Source of the DNA: JACDAE01 sp963744875
GTDB lineage: Bacteria; Chloroflexota; Ktedonobacteria; Ktedonobacterales; Ktedonobacteraceae
Direction of reading: 5' to 3'
Assembly (NCBI GenBank): GCA_963744875.1
Contig: CAVUVQ010000034.1
Coordinates: 62,001 to 126,000 of the forward strand
DNA: 64,000 nt
The translations under genes were made by a program, and so were the position numbers. The notes under the pieces are model-generated. The model was not told the origin of the DNA, made no database searches, and saw only the letters and a program-made list of their open reading frames with translations. This document shows positions 17,467-26,038 of this stretch, piece by piece (the first letter of the stretch is position 1; every line of letters begins with the position of its first letter).

Positions 17467-17755
17467 AGGTTCGCTTCATGGACCACGATAATTAATCTGT
17501 GGTCGAACTTCTGCGCCTCATGATGAAGCGAAGTGTGCTACAAAATTGCACCGCATCGTCAATTTCAGTTTTATATGTACTTCTGGAGTTGGACATGCCT
17601 TACTTTCTGGATCAAGGAACTGTGCTGGATGGCTCTCCACCTACGCCTCCCACGTATCCTCCAGAAATGTGCGCAGAGATCAAAAAGAAACTTCATGACG
17701 GTCGTATGAGCGAAAGCTTTGTTTACGACCGAATAAGAAGGAAAAGGAAAGAAAC
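17467..17755 (+). promoter_or_regulatory. Long structured leader of rplU
   Basis: The 280-base leader contains a hairpin just upstream of the RBS: CGGTCGT (17699-17705) pairs with ACGACCG (17725-17731), with an inner AGC-GAAA-GCT tetraloop stem. GAAGGAAAAGGAAAG before the ATG is the RBS. Ribosomal protein operons often have autoregulatory leaders and L21 leaders are known in other phyla; that this is one is inference. A 92-codon frame with its own GGAG (ATG at 17595) also crosses the leader and overlaps rplU. Confidence 0.45.
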
Positions 17756-18226
17756 ATGTTTGCAGTTATTAAAAGTGGTGGACGACAATATAAGGTTTCC
17801 GTGGGCCAGAAGCTCGAAGTCAATCGGCTCCCTGCCGAGGCAGGTACACAGGTCGCACTCGAGGTGCTCCTGATCTCTAATGCCGATCAGGTGAGTATTG
17901 GTTCCCCTTTCATCGACAACGCCCAGGTACTGGCAACCGTTGATGGACAGACCCGCGGCGAAAAGTTGATCGTCTTCAAGTACAAATCTAAAAAACGCTA
18001 CCGCCATCGTCGTGGACATCGCCAGGAGTTGACGGCCCTTATTATCGATGACATTGTAGCCGATGGCAAAAGCCTGGTAACCGGCGAAGCTCCTGTGGAG
18101 AAACAAGCTCCCGTTGAAGAGGAGACTGCAGTAACACCTGAAGCTGAGGAAACGGAAACCACCGCTACCGACACAAAAAGCCGCCGTCGCCGTTCCAGCA
18201 CTGCCGAGAGCACAACAGAGGAGTAA
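17756..18226 (+). CDS. rplU: 50S ribosomal protein L21
   Basis: 156 aa. Residues 1-103 are a standard bL21 (MFAVIKSGGRQYKVSVGQKL; YKSKKRYRHRRGHRQELTAL). The family is usually about 103 residues; here a 53-residue tail rich in Glu, Pro and Thr ends in a basic SRRRRSS patch. bL21 binds 23S rRNA on the large subunit. RBS GAAGGAAAAGG precedes the ATG. The stop is 3 bases from rpmA, which uses an RBS inside the rplU end, so the two form the usual rplU-rpmA operon. Confidence 0.97.
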   Translation: MFAVIKSGGRQYKVSVGQKLEVNRLPAEAGTQVALEVLLISNADQVSIGSPFIDNAQVLATVDGQTRGEKLIVFKYKSKKRYRHRRGHRQELTALIIDDIVADGKSLVTGEAPVEKQAPVEEETAVTPEAEETETTATDTKSRRRRSSTAESTTEE

Positions 18227-18229
18227 ATC

Positions 18230-18550
18230 ATGGCACATAAAAAAGGTATGGGTAGCTCGCGCAATGGTCGCGATAGCAAACCTAAAATGCTCGGCGTCAA
18301 ACGCTACGACGGTCAGCTTGTAACCGCTGGCAGCATTATCGTACGTCAGCGCGGCACGAAAATTAAACCCGGCAATTATGTCGGCGTTGGCCGCGATCAT
18401 ACCCTGTTCGCATTAATCGATGGCTACGTCAAATTCGGACATGAGTCACGCACCAATCGCAACGTCAGCATCCTCACAGAATTCCCCGATCGTCCCTCGA
18501 TCGCTGAACTCCTGGCCGCTGAAGAAGACCTTATCGTCGCCGAAGCATAA
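18230..18550 (+). CDS. rpmA: 50S ribosomal protein L27
   Basis: 106 aa. Starts MAHKKGMGSSRNGRDSKPK, the conserved bL27 N-terminus reaching toward the peptidyl-transferase centre, then LGVKRYDGQLVTAGSIIVRQ and GTKIKPGNYVGVGRDHTLFA. It begins MAHKKG with no N-terminal extension of the kind cleaved in Firmicutes. The C-terminal 20 residues are acidic and slightly longer than usual. RBS AGAGGAG overlaps the end of rplU. A very strong hairpin follows. Confidence 0.97.
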   Translation: MAHKKGMGSSRNGRDSKPKMLGVKRYDGQLVTAGSIIVRQRGTKIKPGNYVGVGRDHTLFALIDGYVKFGHESRTNRNVSILTEFPDRPSIAELLAAEEDLIVAEA

Positions 18551-18555
18551 TACAT

Positions 18556-18609
18556 CAAATAACAACAAAAACACGATATAATCTGATATCGTGTTTTTGT
18601 TGTTATTTG
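18556..18609. terminator. Bidirectional terminator, 24-bp perfect stem
   Basis: The sequence 18556-18579 pairs perfectly with 18586-18609 around a 6-base loop. One arm reads ATATCGTGTTTTTGTTG and the other is its complement, so both strands have a T-run in the stem. It lies between convergent rpmA and the biotin carboxylase gene. Confidence 0.9.
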
Positions 18610-18644
18610 ATTGTAGAGGCTAGATTTATCGCGCCCGTGCCGCC

Positions 18645-20240
18645 TTACATACGCCTGAGCGCCTCTTTTCTGCTTGCATCGCGCCAGCGACTTCCCATTC
18701 CATCTGCATTAGAAACAGGTTGACGACGCTGCTTCTCCACGGCCAGTTGCTCTTGCATCAACAAACCACCCACAATGGCCGCTACCTGAGCAGGTGCAAG
18801 CCCGACAGACTGTCCATCCTCCGTATTATTGCTTGCCTCTTCATCGGGTACAGAGGACGCAGAGGGTCCACGGGTGTCCCATTCTTCCGCGATAAAATCA
18901 GTGGAGAGATCGGCGGCGATAAAGCGAGGTTGCTCCATCAGCCAGCGTGCAAACGGTAATGTAGTACGTACACCTATGACCTGATATTCTGCGAGCGCTC
19001 TCCGCATACGTGCAATAGCCTGCGTCCGATCTCTTCCCCACACAACCAACTTGGAGAGGAGCGGATCATAGAAAAGCGGAACTTGCATGCCTGGATACAG
19101 ACCACTTTCGACTCGCACCCCCGGACCAGATGGTTCCTGCAATGCCTGCACCATGCCAGTCGCGGGCAAGAAGCGGTTCTCTGGATCTTCAGCCGAGATG
19201 CGACACTCAATAGCAGTTCCACGCAACGAGATCTGCTCCTGCGTAAAGGATAATGGCAAGCCAGCAGCTACACGAAACTGTTCTCGTACCAGGTCAATTC
19301 CTGTACACTCTTCCGTTACCGGGTGCTCCACCTGGATGCGAGCATTCACCTCCAGAAAATAAAAATTGCGATCCGGACCCACCAAAAACTCTGCCGTACC
19401 AGCATTCACATAACGAATAGAACGTATGAGTTTGATCGTCGCGGTAGTCATGCGTTCGCGCAACTCTGCATCCATAATCGGAGACGGAGATTCTTCAACC
19501 AACTTCTGATGCCGACGCTGGATGCTACATTCACGCTCACCCAGATGCACAACGTTGCCATGTGTATCGGCGATAAACTGCACCTCGATGTGACGGGCAG
19601 GCGCAATCGCCTTCTCAAGATAGACGCGACCATCACCAAATGCGCTTTGTGCCTCGCTACGAGCCGTCCGCAATGAAGCAAGCAGATCTTCTGGCTTACG
19701 TACAAAACGGATCCCTTTCCCACCTCCACCTGCCGCAGCTTTCAACAAAATAGGATAGCCCAGGCGTTCAGCAATCTCGCCCGCCTCTGTATCATCTTCA
19801 ATATCCGTCATAGCACCCGGCACAATCGGAACATTAGCGGCCTGAGCGGCACGACGAGCCGCCGTCTTCTCGCCCATAGCCATTTGAGCCTCCGCCGATG
19901 GTCCAACAAATAGTAAGCCTGCCTCCTTACACGCCTCAACAAAAGCTGCGTTTTCAGAAAGGAAACCATAACCAGGATGAACCGCCTGCACACCAGCTCG
20001 TTTCGCCACATCTAACAATGTGGGAATATGTAAATAGCTTTTCGCGGCCACTGCTGGCCCTATGAAATATGCTTCATCGGCCATACGCACATGGAGCGCA
20101 TCACGGTCCGCCTCGCTATATACAGCGACACTTTGCAACCCCAGATCCCGACAGGCGCGGATTATCCGCACCGCAATCTCACCTCGATTGACTATAAGCA
20201 CTTTTTGAAAAGGCCACTTCACTACAGAAGATGTATCCAT
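18645..20240 (-). CDS. accC: Acetyl/propionyl-CoA carboxylase, biotin carboxylase subunit
   Basis: 531 aa from the ATG at 20240 (AAGGAG upstream); an in-frame start 11 codons earlier has no RBS. The first 450 residues are a complete biotin carboxylase: KVLIVNRGEIAVRIIRACRD, VHPGYGFLSENAAFVEAC, ATP-grasp AAAGGGGKGIR, HIEVQ, CSIQRRHQKLVEESPSP, EVNARIQVEHPVTE. It would carboxylate biotin with ATP and bicarbonate. After the core comes a 75-residue tail (PSASSVPDEEASNNTEDG ... RRM) with no biotin-attachment lysine motif. No carboxyltransferase or BCCP gene is adjacent, so the acceptor (acetyl- or propionyl-CoA) cannot be told. Confidence 0.92.
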   Translation of the reverse strand: MDTSSVVKWPFQKVLIVNRGEIAVRIIRACRDLGLQSVAVYSEADRDALHVRMADEAYFIGPAVAAKSYLHIPTLLDVAKRAGVQAVHPGYGFLSENAAFVEACKEAGLLFVGPSAEAQMAMGEKTAARRAAQAANVPIVPGAMTDIEDDTEAGEIAERLGYPILLKAAAGGGGKGIRFVRKPEDLLASLRTARSEAQSAFGDGRVYLEKAIAPARHIEVQFIADTHGNVVHLGERECSIQRRHQKLVEESPSPIMDAELRERMTTATIKLIRSIRYVNAGTAEFLVGPDRNFYFLEVNARIQVEHPVTEECTGIDLVREQFRVAAGLPLSFTQEQISLRGTAIECRISAEDPENRFLPATGMVQALQEPSGPGVRVESGLYPGMQVPLFYDPLLSKLVVWGRDRTQAIARMRRALAEYQVIGVRTTLPFARWLMEQPRFIAADLSTDFIAEEWDTRGPSASSVPDEEASNNTEDGQSVGLAPAQVAAIVGGLLMQEQLAVEKQRRQPVSNADGMGSRWRDASRKEALRRM

Positions 20241-20282
20241 AAAAGGCTCCTTTTTCTCAATGAAACAAAACACGTAAAAATA

Positions 20283-20319
20283 GTAGGGACCACATTTATG
20301 GCGTCTGGCAATTTATTGA
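20283..20319. repeat. Half-copy of palindromic repeat family A
   Basis: GTAGGGACCACATTTATGGC and the following GTCTGGCAATTTATTGA match one arm of the inverted repeats at 28186-28350 and 42438-42534. The second arm is absent. It lies between the accC start and the MCP gene. Confidence 0.7.
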
Positions 20320-20575
20320 GGGGTGTCGTCAGCAATAATGCATAAATTACCATGATTCCAAGTATAGCATGCCAACGAGCAACCAAACAGGACCATCCGG
20401 TTACCCCTACACCAAAACATGACGCAATGCCAAAAGATAGAGTAGACTCAACGCTAAACGTCTTTTAGTAAGCCAATCATCCTTTTGACTGGCAAACAAT
20501 CTTTTACCCTTTCCACCGTTTTAACAGGTTTTATGTGCCGAAGAGTTCCCGGCGCTCAGGAGGGAATGAAGCTGT

Positions 20576-22738
20576 ATGTTCACATTTGTTAGCAATATCC
20601 CCATATTTCGTCGCCTCTTCTACGCATTCTTGCTGGCCGCCATTATTCCAGGGATCATTATTTCCGTGCTCAGCATCGTATTTATCAATACACAAAATAC
20701 ACGCAACCAGGAAATGCAGATAAACATAAATATGAGCAGAGATACCGTGACAATCAGCTCAGCTCTGCAAAGAAGTGCTGACCTGTTTCACGGACTTAAC
20801 GGCACACAGCAATTGAATGAGAATCGCCAGAACCAGGCATTTATACACACTGTTTCTGCTATCCAACAGAGCATCGGGCCAGACATAAAACATTATACGC
20901 AACAATACCAGCTAGCAAGTTCGCCTCAGATGAGCAACATCCGTGGCATGGTCGTAGAAAACAATCCAGGCACAAAGGTTGTTGCTGAGCAACAGACTGC
21001 GCTTACGCAAATCGCAAAGCTCTGGCCTGCATGCATGAACGCACAGGAACAGGTTTTCAGGAATACAACTCAATCAATCAACATCCTTGCACAGCGCGTA
21101 AATGCGCAATGCGATATAGTGCAGGCAACATGGGCCAGAGTTGCACAGATTGCGAACCAGATCAATGCCACCCCTGGACAGGCCGACCCTTCACAGACCA
21201 ACCCCATTATTCTCACCACCATCATTGCTTTCCTGGCAACGGTTCTTACAGTTGTCATGATTGGCTATCTTGTTAATCTCACTATAACACGCCCGATGGG
21301 CCAACTCACCACGCTGACCCGCCGTATTGCTGAAGGTGAAACACAAGCCCGTGCACAAATCCTGGGCCATGATGAGATCTACACCGTTGCCAATTCTATG
21401 AACAACATGCTCGACAATATTGTACGCCTGATCCAGGAAACACAATCACAGCGTGACGTACTACAGGGACAGGTAGAAAAGCTCGTTGGTGAAGTAAGCG
21501 GCGTCGGTGAAGGGGATCTACGCGTACAGGCCCAGGTCACAACAGATGCACTGGGAGTACTGGCCGACTCATTCAACTATATGGTAGAGGAGTTGGGTAG
21601 CCTGGTCATTCGCGTCAAAATGGTCGCGCATGAAGTTGCGTCCTCAACCACAACAGTCCTGGATCGCATGACTCAACTGGTAGAGACGGGCGATATACAG
21701 ATTAAGCAGATCTCAGGAGCAGCCATCAATGTAGAACAGGTTGCCATGTCGAGTCAGCAGGTAGCCGACCGGGCACAACGTCTCTACGATGTTGCCCACA
21801 TAGCACGTCAGGATGCACAGATCGGGCGCGAATCGGTTCAGCAAGCCATTGAAGGCATGGGACGCATCAATGATAATGTGCAGGAAACGGCCAGCAAAGT
21901 ACAGACATTGGGAGAACGTTCACGCGAAATCAATGAAATTGTAGATGCCATCTCCAGTATTGCACACCAGACGAACCGTCTGGCACTTGATGCAGCAATT
22001 CAGGCCGCGATGGCTGGCGAAAATGGCAAAGGTTTCGGAGCAGTCGCCGCTGACATCCGCCGCCTGGCCGAACGCGCAAAGGATCAAACGAACAAGATTA
22101 CATCCATCGTTCGCGGCGTCCGTACAGATATTGGTGCCCTGGCGGTCTCGATGCAGGATACCGAACGCGAAACAGCTACCGGAACAACACTGACGCAAGA
22201 GGCTGGTGTTGCGCTGGAATCAATCTTCGCAGCCGTCGAACATCAGGCTCACGAAATCGAAATTATTAACCAGGCAGCCATGCAACAACTTCATGCGTCA
22301 AGCTCGGTTGTACACATTATGCACGACATCTCAGCTTCAACACAGCAAAGTAGCGCCAGTACACGCGACGCATCTCAGAATATGGAGCGCCTTACACGCC
22401 TCGTTGAACAGTTACGCTCTTCAGTCGAAGCATTCAAATTGCGCGAAAGTCATGACTACTTTGCTGGCAAACATAGTGCATCAGAGGATGACTTTGATGA
22501 TCCCTTTACTTTAAGCAACCTGCTCCGCACTGTTAGCGCCACAGTTCAGCCCGCCCGGCAAGTTCAATTCTCTGGCGTTGGCGGTAATTTCATCGCCGCT
22601 CCTGGAAGTCCGTTTGAAGATTATGATGAGGCCGCAGAAAATACGATATGGGAATGGGGAACGCCTCCTCCCCAACCAGCTCAACACTGGTCGTCATTCG
22701 ATGATGCCGCCCAGGATAAACAGTGGCTGAAAAAGTAG
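20576..22738 (+). CDS. Methyl-accepting chemotaxis-type sensor
   Basis: 720 aa. TM1 (about 13-36, YAFLLAAIIPGIIISVLSIV) and TM2 (about 210-234, TIIAFLATVLTVVMIGYLV) enclose a 170-residue extracytoplasmic sensor of unknown ligand. A HAMP domain follows (TRPMGQLTTLTRRIAEGETQ), then apparently a second HAMP-like repeat near 290-345. A long coiled-coil signalling domain has a recognisable hairpin tip at about 463-485 (HQTNRLALDAAIQAAMAGE). The tip deviates from the usual NAAIEAARAGE, so CheA/CheW coupling is uncertain. The last 90 residues are acidic and low-complexity. An AGGAGG lies 12 bases before the ATG, a little far. No chemotaxis genes are nearby. Confidence 0.88.
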   Translation: MFTFVSNIPIFRRLFYAFLLAAIIPGIIISVLSIVFINTQNTRNQEMQININMSRDTVTISSALQRSADLFHGLNGTQQLNENRQNQAFIHTVSAIQQSIGPDIKHYTQQYQLASSPQMSNIRGMVVENNPGTKVVAEQQTALTQIAKLWPACMNAQEQVFRNTTQSINILAQRVNAQCDIVQATWARVAQIANQINATPGQADPSQTNPIILTTIIAFLATVLTVVMIGYLVNLTITRPMGQLTTLTRRIAEGETQARAQILGHDEIYTVANSMNNMLDNIVRLIQETQSQRDVLQGQVEKLVGEVSGVGEGDLRVQAQVTTDALGVLADSFNYMVEELGSLVIRVKMVAHEVASSTTTVLDRMTQLVETGDIQIKQISGAAINVEQVAMSSQQVADRAQRLYDVAHIARQDAQIGRESVQQAIEGMGRINDNVQETASKVQTLGERSREINEIVDAISSIAHQTNRLALDAAIQAAMAGENGKGFGAVAADIRRLAERAKDQTNKITSIVRGVRTDIGALAVSMQDTERETATGTTLTQEAGVALESIFAAVEHQAHEIEIINQAAMQQLHASSSVVHIMHDISASTQQSSASTRDASQNMERLTRLVEQLRSSVEAFKLRESHDYFAGKHSASEDDFDDPFTLSNLLRTVSATVQPARQVQFSGVGGNFIAAPGSPFEDYDEAAENTIWEWGTPPPQPAQHWSSFDDAAQDKQWLKK

Positions 22739-22739
22739 A

Positions 22740-23576
22740 TCAGGAAGTATGCGCCTGCCGTACCGCTTCATAGAGAATGAGACCCGTAGCCATTGCGGCA
22801 TTCAGCGACTCCACGCCATTAAAAAGAGGAATAGTGATAGTTTGTGTCGCCCTTCCGCGAGCTTCGTGTGAAGGGCCATGCGCTTCATTACCAATAATGA
22901 GTACAAAGGGAGCGGTTAGATCCTGATCAAAATACAATTGTTTGCTATGAGCTTCCGCTAACAATACACGAGGTACACCAGCACAATGAAGAGCAATCTT
23001 CTCGTCAATCGCATTCCACGCCAGATCGGTCTCCACGGGCAGCACAACATGGGCACCAACTGCGGCACGCACAACCTTGGGGCTTAGATAATCTACGCAA
23101 TTTTGAGTTAACAGCACCTTATCTACATCAGCCGCCAGCGCGGTGCGTAAGATGGCACCCATATTGCCAGGATCGGCCAGATCGTCAAGAATAAGCAGAG
23201 CAGGTCGTTGTTTGACAGAACGCCGTGCACGTATAGCAAGTGGATTGAAGGCATCTATCGGCAAAACACTCACCACGCCCTGAGTCGTCTGCACATCGCT
23301 CACCGCCTCAAGAACGCGCTCGCTTACTTCCACCAGTTCGGAAGGTATATCTGGTGTATACAACAGTCTATCAAGTAACATCTTTCCCCTGGGGGTACGG
23401 TGCAACAAAGCAGGCTGATAGAATACTTCTTGTGGGAACAGATGTGCATCAAGCAAAGCCTCAAGCAGATTGAGACCCTCCACCAGGAACAGGCCATTCT
23501 TCTTACGCCCACGTGTAGTATAGAGCGTCTGCAACTTGCTGATACGCGGATTGGATGGGCTGGTAATTATTGGCAT
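22740..23576 (-). CDS. TrmH/SpoU-family RNA 2'-O-methyltransferase
   Basis: About 278 aa from the ATG at 23576 (MPIITSPSNPRISKLQTL); the GTG nine codons upstream has no RBS. An N-terminal substrate-binding domain (about 1-100, GLFLVEGLNLLEALLDA) precedes the SPOUT domain with all three motifs: LADPGNMGAILRTAL, APFVLIIGNEAHGPS and IPLFNGVESLNAAMATGLIL. The knotted C-terminus binds AdoMet. The target is probably 23S rRNA or tRNA ribose, as for the RlmB/TrmH group. It follows rpmI-rplT on the same strand, a common pairing, but a 100-base inverted repeat lies between. The stop meets the MCP gene stop at 22738. Confidence 0.88.
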   Translation of the reverse strand: MPIITSPSNPRISKLQTLYTTRGRKKNGLFLVEGLNLLEALLDAHLFPQEVFYQPALLHRTPRGKMLLDRLLYTPDIPSELVEVSERVLEAVSDVQTTQGVVSVLPIDAFNPLAIRARRSVKQRPALLILDDLADPGNMGAILRTALAADVDKVLLTQNCVDYLSPKVVRAAVGAHVVLPVETDLAWNAIDEKIALHCAGVPRVLLAEAHSKQLYFDQDLTAPFVLIIGNEAHGPSHEARGRATQTITIPLFNGVESLNAAMATGLILYEAVRQAHTS

Positions 23577-23606
23577 GGATAACAACCTGCTTGAAAAAAT
23601 CACAAT

Positions 23607-23710
23607 GTGCGAATAGGGGCGTCATCTTGCGTGCGCCGCGGTAGTGACCCAGTTCGACCATGTCTCGATTGGGAGCGGGCGCACGCAAGCGTGACGCCCC
23701 TATTTCGCAC
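23607..23710. repeat. Inverted repeat of family B
   Basis: Left arm 23607-23637 (GTGCGAATAGGGGCGTCATC ...) and right arm 23677-23710 pair with a few mismatches around a 39-base loop. The core GGGGCGTCA-CTTGCGTGCGC recurs at 28100 and 47391-47475. It lies between trmH and rplT. Confidence 0.75.
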
Positions 23711-23742
23711 GGATGATAAATCGTTTCGCGAAGAACTGGTCC

Positions 23743-24099
23743 CTACTTGATTGCTTCCAGGGCTGTATTGACGAGGGCGGTGAAGGCTGCTTCGTCGTTT
23801 ACGGCCATTTCGGCGAGGATCTTGCGATCGACTTCGATGTTAGCGACATGAATGGCATGGATCAACGTGCTATAACTTACGCCATGCATACGAGCAGCGG
23901 CATTAATACGTGTGATCCACAGGCGGCGCATGTCACGCTTCCGATTTCTGCGGTCGCGATACATGTAAGACATCGAGCGCATGACTGATTCATGCGCGGG
24001 ACGGAAGAGACGACGACGCGTACCACGATGGCCTTCCGCCATCTGTAACAATTTTTTATGCTTTTTGTGCGCGGGCACACCACGTTTAACTCTTGGCAT
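23743..24099 (-). CDS. rplT: 50S ribosomal protein L20
   Basis: 118 aa, the standard length of bL20. Starts MPRVKRGVPAHKKHKKLLQM; contains YMYRDRRNRKRDMRRLWITR and INAAARMHGVSYSTLIHAIH. Binds 23S rRNA early in large-subunit assembly. ATG at 24099 follows a GGAGG sequence. It lies 32 bases downstream of rpmI in an rpmI-rplT operon; infC, often first in this operon, is not here. Confidence 0.97.
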   Translation of the reverse strand: MPRVKRGVPAHKKHKKLLQMAEGHRGTRRRLFRPAHESVMRSMSYMYRDRRNRKRDMRRLWITRINAAARMHGVSYSTLIHAIHVANIEVDRKILAEMAVNDEAAFTALVNTALEAIK

Positions 24100-24131
24100 A
24101 GTGTTAGAATTCCTCCATCAATTTTAGCGTA

Positions 24132-24335
24132 TTAAAACGCATAGGGTAGTAAGCGTTTCAGACGACGTGTATCGTTAGTAGCGAGCTGGAACTTTTTGTC
24201 CGCTGCACGAACCAACTTGGGCGACTTGTTGCGACGCAAGTGGTTAATTGCTACCTGGCGACGGAGAAACTTACCGGACGCGGTGACGTGGACCCGCTTT
24301 GCCATAGCCTTGTGTGTTTTTAATTTCTGCTTCAT
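24132..24335 (-). CDS. rpmI: 50S ribosomal protein L35
   Basis: 67 aa from the ATG at 24335: MKQKLKTHKAMAKRVHVTAS, then HLRRNKSPK and RRLKRLLPYAF, the typical bL35 pattern. An upstream in-frame TTG would add nine residues but breaks family convention. The RBS is weak (AAAGAAAGAA). A promoter at 24536-24564 gives a leader of about 190 bases, in which GGC-GCC hairpin 24489-24509 could act in regulation. Confidence 0.95.
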   Translation of the reverse strand: MKQKLKTHKAMAKRVHVTASGKFLRRQVAINHLRRNKSPKLVRAADKKFQLATNDTRRLKRLLPYAF

Positions 24336-24535
24336 GGTTCTTTCTTTCTTTGAGCGAGGCAAATTCTTTTATGTTAGATCCAACCCGACTGCACAACCTA
24401 TCCGCCTGTGTATCAAGACACAACAAGAACAGGAGAGAAACAGTAGAGGAAGTGATTGAAAACTCTTCAATCTCAAATGCTCGATTAAAGGCGCAGAGAA
24501 GCCTTTTTCAGGAGCGTAGCCCCGCTTGCCGCAAA

Positions 24536-24564
24536 ATTATAACATACTCCGCTCCTGGGCGCAA
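24536..24564 (-). promoter_or_regulatory. Promoter of rpmI-rplT
   Basis: On the minus strand TTGCGC (24564-24559), 17-base spacer, perfect TATAAT (24541-24536). The start of transcription should be near 24529. Confidence 0.7.
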
Positions 24565-24670
24565 CTATTTTGAAAATCATAAACTCACATGCTTTAAGTT
24601 TCCGCATTTCCACTTTTCCTCCGTATTAAAAGAATAGACAAATGGAAGGTTTTATACACCTCGGCTCTCT

Positions 24671-24699
24671 ATTGTCAGACATAGTCAACGATGTTATAA
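24671..24699 (+). promoter_or_regulatory. Promoter of rpsF-ssb-rpsR
   Basis: TTGTCA (24671-24676), 17-base spacer, perfect TATAAT (24694-24699). It leaves a leader of about 255 bases before rpsF. Confidence 0.75.
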
Positions 24700-24705
24700 T
24701 AGCGT

Positions 24706-24962
24706 GGTATTGGTGGCTTTCCAATAATGTGTATACTCTATCTATGTTTTCTGAACAGGATGAGTCGCACGCAAACGAGGCCTCCATAACCCACGGCCAA
24801 CGTGGGACAATTTTTGTGTAGGCCGCAAAGAACTTATTATATAAAGCATCTAGCGGCATCTGTTAAACAGCGTCGACCTCTGTCGATGCTCCACCTGCTC
24901 TGGCAAAAGCGCTTTTCATAAACGCATGACCAGAAGCATACCCATAGGAAGGAGGCTGCTTC
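24706..24962 (+). promoter_or_regulatory. Leader of rpsF
   Basis: Contains hairpin CCCACG (24790-24795)/CGTGGG (24801-24806) and ends in GGAAGGAGG. S6:S18-binding leader motifs are known in many bacteria; the length and position fit, but I could not confirm the conserved CCG-bulge motif. Confidence 0.35.
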
Positions 24963-25505
24963 GTGAGTCGAGATTACGAACTTGCATTAATCATCAACCC
25001 CGAAGTCAGCGAAGAGGAGACACGCGCCGTACTGGATCGTGTCGAACAGATCGTCGCCACTTATGGCGGCCAGGTTGTCCGAGTCAATCAATGGGGACGC
25101 CGCCGTCTGGCATACCCCATTGAGCGTCAACGCGATGGTTTTTATGTATTCATCGACATGATTCTGACCCCTGAGACTGTGATCGAACTCGAACGCACAT
25201 TGAAAGTTTCTGAAACGGTTCTCCGTCACATGATGAAGAGACGCGATTCCAAGGTTGTCCAGAAGGAACGCGAGGAGCGTGAGGCACGTGCCGCCGCTGC
25301 CGCCGCCAATGCTGCCGCTGCCAATACCCCACAGGGTGAAACAGCAACAGAAGAGGGCGCAGCTCCTGCTGAAACAACTGACGAGGAAGCTCCAGAAGAG
25401 CTGGACACAATTCCAGCGTTGTCCGAAGCTGAAATGGAAGATGTTCCACCCGCCATTGTGGAAGATGTTCCACCCGCCATTGAAGAAGAAACCGTCGAAG
25501 CTTAG
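24963..25505 (+). CDS. rpsF: 30S ribosomal protein S6
   Basis: 180 aa; the bS6 domain is residues 1-95 (SRDYELALIINPEVSEEETR; NQWGRRRLAYPIERQRDGFY). GTG start with GGAAGGAGG ahead. bS6 pairs with S18 on the small-subunit platform. The 85-residue tail is Ala/Glu/Pro-rich and ends with a tandem duplication of about eight residues (EDVPPAIV/EDVPPAIE), mirrored by 23-base direct repeats in the DNA at about 25437-25483. Followed by ssb and rpsR, the classic order. Confidence 0.95.
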   Translation: MSRDYELALIINPEVSEEETRAVLDRVEQIVATYGGQVVRVNQWGRRRLAYPIERQRDGFYVFIDMILTPETVIELERTLKVSETVLRHMMKRRDSKVVQKEREEREARAAAAAANAAAANTPQGETATEEGAAPAETTDEEAPEELDTIPALSEAEMEDVPPAIVEDVPPAIEEETVEA

Positions 25506-25591
25506 CAATTTATACGTTTGGGTACGTTCATGTCACCTCTAAGGAAAGTAGAAGTCGGGGTGGGTTTATCACACCGAAGGGATTTTGCACA

Positions 25592-25999
25592 ATGAACAAA
25601 ATTATACTGATCGGAAACCTGGGCCGCGACCCGGAGATGAGCTACACCCCTAATGGAGTCGCTGTTACAAAATTCTCATTGGCCGTTAGCCGTACTGAGA
25701 AAAGTGCTAGCGGTGAAAGACAGAGAGAGACTGACTGGTTCAACATTGTGGCATGGCGTCAACTTGCCGAGACCTGTAACACTTACTTACGTAAGGGGAA
25801 CAAGGTATATGTCGAGGGTCGCCTTACACAAAGGAAATATACTGATAAAAATAATGTCGAGCGTACTTCAATAGATGTTTCTATCACCGAGATGGAAATG
25901 CTCACACCAAAAGATCAGTCAGGCAGTTCTTCAGGCTTTGTAGGCGGCAACTCCGACGAGAACGATGCACTTGGAGACCTGGACGATCACCCCTTCTAG
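25592..25999 (+). CDS. ssb: Single-stranded DNA-binding protein
   Basis: 135 aa. The OB fold covers 1-105 (MNKIILIGNLGRDPEMSYTP; VTKFSLAVSR; TDWFNIVAWRQLAETCNTYL; GNKVYVEGRL). A short Gly/Ser linker leads to the acidic C-terminal tip DLDDHPF, the partner-binding tail close to the canonical DDDIPF. It binds single-stranded DNA in replication and repair. Second gene of rpsF-ssb-rpsR; GAAGGG precedes the ATG. Confidence 0.96.
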   Translation: MNKIILIGNLGRDPEMSYTPNGVAVTKFSLAVSRTEKSASGERQRETDWFNIVAWRQLAETCNTYLRKGNKVYVEGRLTQRKYTDKNNVERTSIDVSITEMEMLTPKDQSGSSSGFVGGNSDENDALGDLDDHPF

Positions 26000-26038
26000 C
26001 GCCCTTCTAAAAAATGAAGGATTTGAAGGAGAAGTTCA

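Noticed and set aside
24363..24660. infC upstream of rpmI
   Set aside because: Often first in this operon, but no frame here resembles IF3; the gap is a leader and promoter.
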